A DNA stretch of 40,804 bases from a bacterium (GCA_011046415.1 DSAP01000166.1:1-40804), one strand, 5' to 3'; counted from the stretch's first letter, positions 1-8,776 are shown. Made by a program: numbers and translations. The notes: generated from the sequence alone by a model not told the origin.

Positions 1-130
1 AAGGCATCAACCTCTGCCGTCTGACCGAAATGGAATTCAGGCCTCCTGTTTCCTTGGAGTGATTGGTTGAGATGAATCCGATTGGGAGCGTGTCTTTCTC
101 ATGGTATTTACAGAAGACACGAGTTTTTTC

Positions 131-159
131 TTGATTTTAATGCCCGGCCTGAATACATT
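131..159 (+). promoter_or_regulatory. putative sigma70-type promoter upstream of the first CsgG-like gene
   Basis: TTGATT (131-136), 17-nt spacer, TACATT (154-159). Confidence 0.45.
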
Positions 160-195
160 GTCGATTAGATATGATAATATGTGCCGGAGGAAGAG

Positions 196-1050
196 ATGAA
201 CCGTCGATACCGTCTGGTCTTTAATGCCGTCATCCTGTTTTTGGTTTTCACGGTTTCCGTTTTTTCTCAAGGAAAAATCACCATCGCCGTTCTCGATTTT
301 GAGGCCAAAAACATCACGCAGCAAAGTGCCGAGGCGGTCACGGACATCTTGCGCACCGAACTGTTCAATACAGGCGCATTCAGGGTCGTCGAGCGGCAGA
401 GGATACAGAGAATCCTCGAGGAACAAAAATTCCAGATGTCCGGTCTGACCGATCCGGATCAAGCCGCCGAAATCGGACGTCTCCTCAATGTCGAAAAAAT
501 TATGGTCGGATCCGTCACCCGGCTGGGTTCGACCTTTATCATCAACACCCGGATCGTCGAGGTACAGACCGGACTGGTCGAATTGGCCGAGGCGGCCGAA
601 TGCCGCGGCGGTGAAGAACAGCTCCCCCGCGCCATCACCGAGCTGGCGCTCAAAATCTTCTATAAGGTCGGCCTCGAGGGCGCGATCATCCGCGTCGACG
701 GGGAAGAAATCTACATCGATCTCGGGAATGCCGACGGCGTCAAACTGGGACAGTATCTTGATGTGATCCGGAAAGGGGATGTGATCACCGACCTCGAAGG
801 ACGCATCATCGGAACCAGGCAGGAGACCATCGGGCACGCCCTGATCACGAAAGTGCAGGACCGGTTTTCCGTAGCCGCCGTGCATACCCGGAAAGAAGCG
901 TTCCGGAAGGGAGACTTGGTGCGTCCTTCCGAATCCGATCCGCCCCCGAAACCGGTGGAACGGCCGGCCAGGCGGACCGAAGAACCCGCCCCGAAACCGG
1001 CGGAGAAGGACACCGAGACAAAAAAGGTGGATGTGCCGATCCTGTTCTGA
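196..1050 (+). CDS. CsgG/TolB-N-like periplasmic protein with FlgT-C-like C-terminal domain
   Basis: Signal peptide MNRRYRLVFNAVILFLVFTVSVFSQ, then ITIAVLDFEAKN...DILRTELFNTGAFRVVERQRIQRILEEQ...IGRLLNVEKIMVGSVTR, typical of the CsgG/TolB-N fold. The C-terminal part has GAIIRVDGEEIYIDLGNADGVKLGQYLDVIRKG...F..GDLVR. GGAGGA lies upstream of ATG 196; the tracked ORF starts at GTG 181. Confidence 0.8.
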   Translation: MNRRYRLVFNAVILFLVFTVSVFSQGKITIAVLDFEAKNITQQSAEAVTDILRTELFNTGAFRVVERQRIQRILEEQKFQMSGLTDPDQAAEIGRLLNVEKIMVGSVTRLGSTFIINTRIVEVQTGLVELAEAAECRGGEEQLPRAITELALKIFYKVGLEGAIIRVDGEEIYIDLGNADGVKLGQYLDVIRKGDVITDLEGRIIGTRQETIGHALITKVQDRFSVAAVHTRKEAFRKGDLVRPSESDPPPKPVERPARRTEEPAPKPAEKDTETKKVDVPILF

Positions 1051-1151
1051 TGACCGACGAGGGAAGGACGACCGGACACGACGTAAAGTATGCGGCGGGG
1101 ATCACAGAATCAACAGTCTCATTATCCTATACCGTGGCGCCGGATCGAAAC

Positions 1152-1961
1152 ATGACTGCGCGACTCTATCAAACCCTGATTGTCTTATTTCTTATATCGG
1201 CTGTCGGCTTCCGGAAAACGGCGGGAGCCTCGTTCTATCCCGGCCTGAATTACGGAAACGCACGGCTCGGCATGCAGGGAATCGGGCTGGCGCAACCGCC
1301 GGACGATGCGGTAACCGGTCACCTGTTCGGCCCCTCCGCCCTGCTCGAGGCCGGCCGATGGACGGCCTCGGTTTCCGGTTATTTCGGCGGATATTCCTTC
1401 GGGTTCGCGGAATATAAGGGCTTTGTGAAGGGCGAAGACGGCCGCGTCCTGACCGATATGTGGGGAGACGCGTTTGTCTTTCTCAGGCAGAATCTGAAGA
1501 GTCCGGGAAGATGGATCCATGCGGAGGGGCGTCTGGCCTATCGCCTTCACCCCCTCTTTTCCCTGACCGCGAACGGGATCTACCGGCGGTACACGCGCCC
1601 CGAACAGCCGGTCACCGCCGCATTGTATACCGTCGATCCGGCGAACTACGCGTGGTACGGCGAGGCGGAAATTGAAACCGTCCTCCCTGCGTACAAGAAC
1701 GAAGGGGCCTTTGCGGGCGGCGGCGGGACCTTCGAGATCGCCGTATTCGGATCCCCTGTTTCGCTCGACGGATCCGCCGCCCTCCTCGCGCCGCTCGACC
1801 GGGACCAGGATCTCAGAACGGTGTGGGACGCCGGTGTATCCTGGAATTCACCGGGAGGGTTCGTCCTGCGTATCGGATACCGGGACGAACGAAATGCCCA
1901 TGATCCGGCGCGGGAACGGATCCGGGGATTTGGGCTGGCGTTACAATACAACGTATTGTAG
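1152..1961 (+). CDS. predicted outer-membrane beta-barrel/exported protein
   Basis: Hydrophobic N-terminus MTARLYQTLIVLFLISAVGF, then alternating aromatic/Gly pattern (FYPGLNYGNARLGMQGIGLAQPPDD; GFGLALQYNVL* C-terminus). An alternative start at ATG 1050 overlaps the preceding stop (TGATG). Confidence 0.65.
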   Translation: MTARLYQTLIVLFLISAVGFRKTAGASFYPGLNYGNARLGMQGIGLAQPPDDAVTGHLFGPSALLEAGRWTASVSGYFGGYSFGFAEYKGFVKGEDGRVLTDMWGDAFVFLRQNLKSPGRWIHAEGRLAYRLHPLFSLTANGIYRRYTRPEQPVTAALYTVDPANYAWYGEAEIETVLPAYKNEGAFAGGGGTFEIAVFGSPVSLDGSAALLAPLDRDQDLRTVWDAGVSWNSPGGFVLRIGYRDERNAHDPARERIRGFGLALQYNVL

Positions 1962-2023
1962 TCGGTGAAACAAATTGCGGACGCGCCACGCGTTCAACCA
2001 TCCACACAACCAAGGAGGAACCC

Positions 2024-2758
2024 ATGAAGGCAAGAGGAATCGTGATCGCACTGTGCATTTTCTGCCTGGCATCCGGATACGCATTCGCCCAGTCGGGTAC
2101 GGTATTCAGCGTCGGCGTCAGTTACTGGCGTGCTGCCCTCGAATTTGAATTCGAAGAGGAGGATGAATTTGACGTGGATTGGTCCATCAAACCGGCCAAT
2201 TTATTAGGCCCCTACGCCAACGTACGGCTGGGCAACCTCGTGCTCGGCGGATCGATGTTCACCGGAACATTCGTCGTCGACTTCGGGGATCTGTTCGATA
2301 TATGGGATACGAAATATGATCTCAAAATAAAACGGACGGATCTGAATTTCTCGGCGGGGTATTCGCTCTCACGCAACCTGACGCTTTTCGGCGCATATAA
2401 AGATATGACTTACAAATTTGAAGAATCGTTAACATACGAAGATTACTGGACCGGTTACGAGACGACCGAAAAAGACGAATGGGAAGAAAAAGGTTCCTTC
2501 GTCGGCGGCGGTCTGTCCCTGGTCTTTCCGTTCCCGGGTTCGTCTCTGTTTGCTTATGGTTCGGCGGCCTATCTGTCCGCACAGAAAGAGGACTGGTCCA
2601 ATATCACCACCCTCACGGTCGGGCTGGGAATGGCCCTCCAACCCAATCTCTCCGCGATGGTGGGATACCGGGTCGATTCATCGAGCAATGATGATGAGGA
2701 AGGGATCACCGAGAAAATCAAGGGAATCACGGCCACCCTGGCCTATACGTTCCGGTAA
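2024..2758 (+). CDS. outer-membrane beta-barrel protein
   Basis: AAGGAGG RBS, signal peptide MKARGIVIALCIFCLASGYAFAQ, amphipathic strands, terminal aromatic residue (TATLAYTFR*). Confidence 0.75.
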   Translation: MKARGIVIALCIFCLASGYAFAQSGTVFSVGVSYWRAALEFEFEEEDEFDVDWSIKPANLLGPYANVRLGNLVLGGSMFTGTFVVDFGDLFDIWDTKYDLKIKRTDLNFSAGYSLSRNLTLFGAYKDMTYKFEESLTYEDYWTGYETTEKDEWEEKGSFVGGGLSLVFPFPGSSLFAYGSAAYLSAQKEDWSNITTLTVGLGMALQPNLSAMVGYRVDSSSNDDEEGITEKIKGITATLAYTFR

Positions 2759-2784
2759 TATGTCGGACCGATATGCATCTTGAA

Positions 2785-2820
2785 CCGCCGTCCCCGTCCG
2801 CTTCCGGACGGGGACGGCGG
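2785..2820. repeat. perfect 16-bp inverted repeat with 4-nt loop (hairpin; possible transcription stop without U-tract)
   Basis: CCGCCGTCCCCGTCCG-cttc-CGGACGGGGACGGCGG, 27 nt after the stop at 2758. Confidence 0.85.
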
Positions 2821-2833
2821 CCAAAGATTTGTC

Positions 2834-2861
2834 TTGACTTTTTCAAAATAAGGCTTAATTT
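2834..2861 (+). promoter_or_regulatory. putative sigma70-type promoter for tRNA-Gly and possibly the downstream genes
   Basis: TTGACT (2834-2839), 16-nt spacer, TAATTT (2856-2861). Confidence 0.55.
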
Positions 2862-2890
2862 GATCCAGAGAAAATCCGGAAAAACGACAG

Positions 2891-2963
2891 GCGAATGTAG
2901 CTCAGTTGGTAGAGCGCCAGCTTCCCAAGCTGGATGTCGCGGGTTCGAATCCCGTCATTCGCT
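2891..2963 (+). tRNA. tRNA-Gly (anticodon CCC)
   Basis: Acceptor GCGAATG/CATTCGC, anticodon stem CCAGC/GCTGG around loop TTCCCAA, GGTTCGAATCC T-arm. Confidence 0.95.
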
Positions 2964-3020
2964 CTTTTTATTGGATGTACGGATTCCAAACTCAACCCAT
3001 TCCTAAGGAGGAGGACAACC

Positions 3021-3932
3021 ATGTTTGGAAATCACAGGGAAATAGGAGCGGTGTGTCTGATGGTTCTGCTTCTTCCTGTCCTCGTATTCGGCCAGGGATA
3101 TGTGCAGCAGATGGGCACGGGCGGCAATGTGGATTGGACCCATCAGGTCATCCGGGCCACGGGTATCGGCGCACCGAATCCGACCGCCCCGCTGGCCGCG
3201 CAGCGCGCCGGGGCCATCAAGGCCGCGGAATCCGACGCCATGCGCAACCTGATCGCCACGGTCAAGGGCGTCAACCTGACCTCCGAGACCATCGTCGAGA
3301 ACGCGATGCTCGCGAGCGATGTCATCACCACCCGGGTGGCCGGAGTGATTCGGGGGTTTCGCAAAGTCGACACCCGTTATCTGTCGACCGGCGATGTCGA
3401 GGTCGAAATCGAAGTCCCGATGACAGGCATCCTGCTCGATGCGCTGTTGCCGGCGACCTTCGGCGGGGGCATGCTGATGACCGGCGCGGTCTGCCCGACC
3501 TGCGGGCAGCCCTGGCCGGCAGGCAGGCCGATGCCGGCGGACATGCAGGCCGCGCATTCGGGTGATTATACCGCCGCCGCGCCGTCCGGCGGAGCCTATA
3601 CGGGGCTGATCGTCGATGCCCGGGGGCTGGGTCTGCGTCCGGCCATGGCGCCGAAGGTGCTCGACGAACAGGGTGAGGAAATCTACGGTTCCCGCTTCGT
3701 GAGCCGCGAATATGCGGTGGATATCGGCATGGCCGGTTATGACAAAGACATCAATCGCGCCCGGTCGAACGAACGCGTCACGGCCAACCCCCTGATCGTC
3801 AAGGGCCTCAAGGCATCTGGTCCGAACAGAACGGACGTGGTGATTGCGGCCGGCGAAGCGGCGCGTATCCATGCCGCGGCCGCGGACATGAACTTCCTGC
3901 AGCGATGCAAGGTGATGTTCGTCCTAGACTGA
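3021..3932 (+). CDS. LPP20-family-like exported protein
   Basis: AAGGAGGAGG RBS. Signal-like N-terminus ...VLVFGQ. LPP20-like core QRAGAIKAAESDAMRNLIATVKGVNLTSETIVENAMLASDVITTRVAGVIRGFRKVDTRYLSTGDVEVEIEVPM. Confidence 0.75.
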   Translation: MFGNHREIGAVCLMVLLLPVLVFGQGYVQQMGTGGNVDWTHQVIRATGIGAPNPTAPLAAQRAGAIKAAESDAMRNLIATVKGVNLTSETIVENAMLASDVITTRVAGVIRGFRKVDTRYLSTGDVEVEIEVPMTGILLDALLPATFGGGMLMTGAVCPTCGQPWPAGRPMPADMQAAHSGDYTAAAPSGGAYTGLIVDARGLGLRPAMAPKVLDEQGEEIYGSRFVSREYAVDIGMAGYDKDINRARSNERVTANPLIVKGLKASGPNRTDVVIAAGEAARIHAAAADMNFLQRCKVMFVLD

Positions 3933-3982
3933 GCATATTCAGGGCTCCGATGACACGAACTTTTCCAGGAAAGAGGTGCCTT

Positions 3983-5137
3983 ATGCGAAGACAGACGCTG
4001 TTGTTGATCCTCTCCGGCGTAATCGCCGGACTCATCCTGTCCGGCTGCGGCCCGAAACCCATCGCCAGGGAATCGATTCTGGACACGCCGGAGAATCATT
4101 ATAACCAGGGGCTCCGGGCGCTCGACCGCGGACAACTCGAACAGGCCGCGCAAAATTTCAACCGCGCCACGGCCCTGAATCCCAATTATCCCGGCGGATA
4201 TGTCGGGATGGGGCTGGTGCTCGCGGAGCAAAAACAGTTCAGGCAGGCGCTCGAATCGGTGGACAAAGGTCTGGGCAAGGATAAAAATTTCGTGGACGGC
4301 TACATCGCAAAGGGCCGGATCCTGGTCAAACAGCGCAGGGGGGACAACTGGCTCAAGGACGCGCTGAAAGAATATGAACGGGCCCTGAAAATCAATCCGA
4401 ATTCAGACGCGGCCATGTATCATACGGGAATGGCGTACAAGGGGGCTTTCGAATTCCGTAACGCCGAAAACGCCTTCAGCCGTGTGATCGAGCAGAAAGG
4501 CGACTACGCCAAACCAGCCAACGCCGAATGGGAGCTGGTCCAGAAAATCATCCGGGCGGCCCCCGGAACCAAAATCGGGGCACAGATCGCCCTCATTCCC
4601 CAGATCGACCGGGCCGACCTGGCCGTCCTCTTCATCGAAGAACTCAAGCTCAACGAGGTGATGGCCCAGAAACAGAAGAAAACCTATGACACGGGATTCC
4701 GCGCACCGGACGACCCGACCGCGATGCAGACCACGACCCGGACGCAGATGGCCACGGCGACCGACATCGGGGACCACTGGGCTAAAAACTGGATCGAAGA
4801 CATCCTGAAACTCGGGGTGATCGATCCGTTCCCGGACCGCACCTTCCGTCCGAACGAAAAGATCACCCGTGCAAATTACGCCATGTTCCTTCAGAACATC
4901 CTGCTCGCGGTCACGGGCGATGACGCCCTGGCGACCCGATATATCGGCACGCCGTCGCGTTTTCCGGATGTCAATGCGAGCCATTTTGCCTACAACGCCA
5001 TCTGTCTGGCGGTCGACCGGGGGATTATGAAAGCCGGCACCCTGGACGGCGCCTTCGGCATGGCCGATCCGGTCTCCGGCGCGGACGCGCTTCTGATTAT
5101 CCGGGAACTCCAGAACCATCTCAGGATGACGTTCTGA
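3983..5137 (+). CDS. lipoprotein with TPR repeats and C-terminal SLH domains
   Basis: Lipobox-like MRRQTLLLILSGVIAGLILSGCG; TPR motifs (NHYNQGLRALDRGQLEQAAQNFNRATALNPNYPGGYVGMGLVLAE); two SLH-like repeats (IGDHWAKNWIEDILKLGVIDPFPDRTFRPNEKITRANYAMFL; FPDVNASHFAYNAICLAVDRGIM). Confidence 0.88.
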   Translation: MRRQTLLLILSGVIAGLILSGCGPKPIARESILDTPENHYNQGLRALDRGQLEQAAQNFNRATALNPNYPGGYVGMGLVLAEQKQFRQALESVDKGLGKDKNFVDGYIAKGRILVKQRRGDNWLKDALKEYERALKINPNSDAAMYHTGMAYKGAFEFRNAENAFSRVIEQKGDYAKPANAEWELVQKIIRAAPGTKIGAQIALIPQIDRADLAVLFIEELKLNEVMAQKQKKTYDTGFRAPDDPTAMQTTTRTQMATATDIGDHWAKNWIEDILKLGVIDPFPDRTFRPNEKITRANYAMFLQNILLAVTGDDALATRYIGTPSRFPDVNASHFAYNAICLAVDRGIMKAGTLDGAFGMADPVSGADALLIIRELQNHLRMTF

Positions 5138-5153
5138 ACTCCGGGAGGCGATT

Positions 5154-6335
5154 GTGAAAAAAATGATCCGTTATGGAATCCCGCTGCTGGCGGGATTCCT
5201 TTTCCTGTTTTCCGGCCACGCGCAGACCGACGAGACCCGTGAGGTAATCTCGAGCGGCGTCGGCTCTATCATCGGCGGCGATGTGGCGCATGCGCGTGAC
5301 AACGCGATCGAAGACGCCCTGCGCAGGGGCATCGAGCAGGTGCTCGGCACCCTGGTCGAGTCGGAGACGCTGGTCGAAAATTTCCAGCTGATCGAAGACA
5401 ACATCATGACCCGGACGCGCGGGTATGTCCAGAGATACGAGGTGGTCAATGAGAGCCGCCGAAGCGCCGAACTCTATGAGGTCGCGGTCCGTGCCGTACT
5501 CAAGATCTCCGACATCCAGGACGATCTCGAAGGCATCGCCACTCTGATGCGCCGTAAAAACACGCCGCGCCTGATGGTGATGATCGAGGAGAAAAACATC
5601 GGCGAGACCCCCGGGTTTCACTACGTTGAAACCGAAATGAATACCGCGGAAACGGCGCTGATGAATTACTTCATGGCCAAGGGATTCCGGTTCATCGACC
5701 GGGCCACGGTGCAGCGGTATCTCGACCAGCAAAAGGCCTCGGCCATCCTGCAGGGCGACGCCGCACTGGCCTCCGCGCTCGGAAAACAGGTCGGAGCCGA
5801 GATGGTCCTGACCGGCAGGGCGATCGCCAAGGCCACCGAAACCGAGGCGTTCGGCGCGCGGATCCGTTCGCAGCAGGCCACCGTGCAGGTCAGGGCCATC
5901 CGCACCGATACGGGCGATATCATCGCCACCTCGAGCGGACAGGGTGCGCACCCGCACATCGACGATGTGCAGGGCGGCGTGCTGGCCATCCAGAAGGCCT
6001 GTGACAAGCTGGCCGGACCGCTCATGACCCAGATCCTGAATCACTGGCAGGCCGACGTCTCGGGCGGCGGCACGATCGTGCTGAATGTCCAGAACGTGGC
6101 CGATTACATGCAGCTCAACCGGTTCAACAACAGCCTGAGATATTATGTCAGGGGTCTGCAATCCGTAACCCAGCGCAGTTTTTCGGACGGCTTCGCGGTG
6201 CTCGAGGTGGTGATGCGGGGCAGCGCGGACGACCTGGCCCAGCGGCTCTCCGGCAGGGACATGGAAGGTATCCGGATCCGCGTCACCGGCATGACCCAAA
6301 ACAGCGTGACCGTGCAGCTGGTGCCTGAAAACTGA
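5154..6335 (+). CDS. FlgT-N/LPP20-like exported protein
   Basis: Signal peptide ...GFLFLFSGHAQ; ARDNAIEDALRRGIEQVLGTLVESETLVENFQLIEDNIMTRTRGYVQRYEVVNESRRSAELYEVAVRAVLKI resembles FlgT_N; CsgG/TolB-like middle (GKQVGAEMVLTGRAIAKA). Confidence 0.75.
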   Translation: MKKMIRYGIPLLAGFLFLFSGHAQTDETREVISSGVGSIIGGDVAHARDNAIEDALRRGIEQVLGTLVESETLVENFQLIEDNIMTRTRGYVQRYEVVNESRRSAELYEVAVRAVLKISDIQDDLEGIATLMRRKNTPRLMVMIEEKNIGETPGFHYVETEMNTAETALMNYFMAKGFRFIDRATVQRYLDQQKASAILQGDAALASALGKQVGAEMVLTGRAIAKATETEAFGARIRSQQATVQVRAIRTDTGDIIATSSGQGAHPHIDDVQGGVLAIQKACDKLAGPLMTQILNHWQADVSGGGTIVLNVQNVADYMQLNRFNNSLRYYVRGLQSVTQRSFSDGFAVLEVVMRGSADDLAQRLSGRDMEGIRIRVTGMTQNSVTVQLVPEN

Positions 6336-6469
6336 TCCGTCAGGATCGATCGCTCGCCGCGGGACGGTTTCCGCGCGGACGGATCGTCGGCAACCGGTAA
6401 CGATCATAAATATCAAGACGCGAATGAATCGGACACGGCGTCCGTATTCGATGAGCAAGGAGGCGTACC

Positions 6470-7375
6470 ATGAAAACAAAATTCAGCAAGGGAATCCTGT
6501 TTTTTCTCGTGATGATCCTGTCTGCTTCGGCGTTCGGGCAACTGAAAAAACGCGTCGCGGTCTTCGTGTTTGAAGACAAGACCGATCGCAGCTGGCGCTG
6601 GTGGGACGGCAAGACCCCGGGAGACGGCATGGCGGACATGCTGACCACCGAACTGGTGAAATCGGGGAAATACAGCGTGATGGAACGCCAGGAAATCGCG
6701 AGGATCATGGAAGAACAGAATCTCGGGGTGACCGGCCGGGTCACCGAACAGAGCGCCGCGAAAATCGGCCAGCTGCTCGGCGTCGAACTGGCGGTGATGG
6801 GTGCGGTGACCGAATTCGGACACGCCAAGAGCGACAAGGGCGGACGGGTCAGGGGGTTCGGCCTGGGCGTCAGCAGCCAGAAGGCCACGGTCGCCGTGGA
6901 CGTCCGCTTTGTCAATACGAGCACCGGTGAGATCATCGCCGCCGAGAATATCCGGCAAGAAGAATCCTCCAGCGGGCTCTCTGTGAGCACGCCCCAGGTC
7001 GACTTCAGAAACCGGAATGATTTCGACAACTCACTCGTCGGCAAGGCTACGCGCGCCTGCATCGAGGAGATCGTCGGTCTCGTCGAGAAACAGATGGCCG
7101 TCCTTCCGTGGGAAGGCAAGGTGATTCAGGTCAGCGGCGCAAACATTTTCATAAAGCCGGGGGCGGATTCCGGCGTCAAGGTGGGAGACACCTTCGTCGT
7201 CTACTCCAAAGGCGAGGAACTGATCGATCCCGATACGGGCATTTCACTCGGGAGCGAAGAGACCCGGATCGGTACCATCGAGGTCACAGCCATGATCTCC
7301 GGCGGCCAGGCCGCCAGGGCGACGGCCAAATCCGGGAGCGGTTTCAAGCAGGGAGATTTAATCCGGCTCCGGTAG
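6470..7375 (+). CDS. CsgG-family-like protein with FlgT-C-like C-terminal domain
   Basis: AAGGAGG RBS; signal peptide ...LSASAFGQ; KRVAVFVFEDKTDRSWRWWDGKTPGDGMADMLTTELVKSGKYSVMERQEIARIMEEQ...IGQLLGVELAVMGAVTEF; C-terminal GKVIQVSGANIFIKPGADSGVKVGDTFVVYSKG...GDLIRLR. Confidence 0.85.
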   Translation: MKTKFSKGILFFLVMILSASAFGQLKKRVAVFVFEDKTDRSWRWWDGKTPGDGMADMLTTELVKSGKYSVMERQEIARIMEEQNLGVTGRVTEQSAAKIGQLLGVELAVMGAVTEFGHAKSDKGGRVRGFGLGVSSQKATVAVDVRFVNTSTGEIIAAENIRQEESSSGLSVSTPQVDFRNRNDFDNSLVGKATRACIEEIVGLVEKQMAVLPWEGKVIQVSGANIFIKPGADSGVKVGDTFVVYSKGEELIDPDTGISLGSEETRIGTIEVTAMISGGQAARATAKSGSGFKQGDLIRLR

Positions 7376-7525
7376 TCTCCGGCGGGACACGGCCGGAAAA
7401 ACTTTCAGGCGGCCGGAAACGGTTGAGACCGGCCTTTTCCGTCCGCCTCTTTATCCATCACCGGCCAGGTGACGCATACCCGGGGGGGGCTCTGAATAAG
7501 CCGGTTTCGGATCGGGGATGACGAG

Positions 7526-7553
7526 GAGGGCGGCGTGATGCCCTCCTTTTTTT
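7526..7553 (+). terminator. intrinsic terminator
   Basis: GAGGGC-ggcgtgat-GCCCTC followed by CTTTTTTT. Confidence 0.8.
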
Positions 7554-7567
7554 GTGGATGAGTTCGA

Positions 7568-8776
7568 ATGGATATTCAGCAAAGACCTCCAAGGATTCTG
7601 GCCTCGGCCGCAGTCGCGGTGATGCTCGGCGTTTTTTTCTGGTCGGCCCGGAGCGTGCTGTCACCGCTTGTGGTCGGGGGAATCGTCCTTTTTTTTCTCT
7701 TCGGATTGTGGGAGAATCCTCTGGCAAGACGGCTATCTGGGGTCATCGTCATCGTCATGGCCGTCTGGATTTTCCTGATAGCCCAATCCGTTTTCATGCC
7801 GCTGATTTTCGCATTTGTCCTCGCCTATCTCTTCAATCCACTCGTGGACAAGCTGACCGGTTTGAAGATTCCCCGTATCGCGGGCGTGGTCCTGGTCCTC
7901 TTGCTCGCGCTGGGTTCGGTCGTTCTGATCGGGGCGATTCTCATTCCCAGTATGGTTTCGGAGATCCAGGATCTGCTCAGACGCAGTGAAAACATGCCGG
8001 AACGTTTCATGGAACTCGTCGAAACCACCCTGCCCAGGGTGCTCAGGGTTTTGAGGATCGATCCGGCGACCCTGAAGGAAAGGGTCGCCGATCAGATGCC
8101 GACAAGCATCGATCAGGTGTTTTCGGGCATTCAAAAAGGGGTGTCGGGCGCGGGAAACTTTTTGGGACAACTTCTGAATCTGATCCTCGTCCCGGTCATG
8201 ACCTTTTATCTTCTCAAGGATTTCAGCCGGCTCGAATCCTGGTTCATGGGCCTGATCCCCCGGCAGCAGCGCGGCGTGGCGGTCTTTTATCTCTGGCGGT
8301 TCAACCGCATCCTAGGCGGATATCTGCGCGCCCAGGCGATCGTCTGCGTGTTCGTGGGGATTTCGACGGGGCTCGGGCTGGCCCTGTTCGGTATCCAGTT
8401 CGCCGTACTGATCGGCGTCGTGACCGGCCTGCTGAACATCGTCCCGTTTGTGGGCTTTTATACGAGTCTGGTGCTCGTCATCCTCATCGGATTGATCAGT
8501 CCCGATCCGGTTACGACCGTATTAAAAATCACCGGCGTGTTCCTGGTCGTCCAGACCATCGAGTCGTATGTGGTCTCCCCGAAAATCGTGGGCGACCGGG
8601 TCGGCCTGCATCCGGTGGCCGTCATCTTCTCCATCCTGATCTTTTCCCGGTTCTTCGGGTTCTGGGGGCTCCTGATCGGGGTGCCGACCGCGGCCGTCAT
8701 CAAGTTTTTTATCGATGAATGGAAGCGCCGCCAGAAACGGCGGGAATTGCTCGAGGCCGCGCGTCATGGGACTTGA
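7568..8776 (+). CDS. AI-2E family transporter (PerM/YdiK-like)
   Basis: Multiple TM helices; FAFVLAYLFNPLVDKL, GLLNIVPFVGFY, YVVSPKIVGDRVGLHPVAVIFSILIF...FGFWGLLIGVPTAAVIKFF. Confidence 0.88.
   Translation: MDIQQRPPRILASAAVAVMLGVFFWSARSVLSPLVVGGIVLFFLFGLWENPLARRLSGVIVIVMAVWIFLIAQSVFMPLIFAFVLAYLFNPLVDKLTGLKIPRIAGVVLVLLLALGSVVLIGAILIPSMVSEIQDLLRRSENMPERFMELVETTLPRVLRVLRIDPATLKERVADQMPTSIDQVFSGIQKGVSGAGNFLGQLLNLILVPVMTFYLLKDFSRLESWFMGLIPRQQRGVAVFYLWRFNRILGGYLRAQAIVCVFVGISTGLGLALFGIQFAVLIGVVTGLLNIVPFVGFYTSLVLVILIGLISPDPVTTVLKITGVFLVVQTIESYVVSPKIVGDRVGLHPVAVIFSILIFSRFFGFWGLLIGVPTAAVIKFFIDEWKRRQKRRELLEAARHGT

Noticed and set aside
3-62. possible C-terminal end of an upstream plus-strand gene (GINLCRLTEMEFRPPVSLE*)
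   Set aside because: Only 19 codons and no recognisable motif; cannot be supported within this window.
37-885. 282-aa minus-strand ORF at the left edge
   Set aside because: Antisense to the CsgG-like gene, no family motif.
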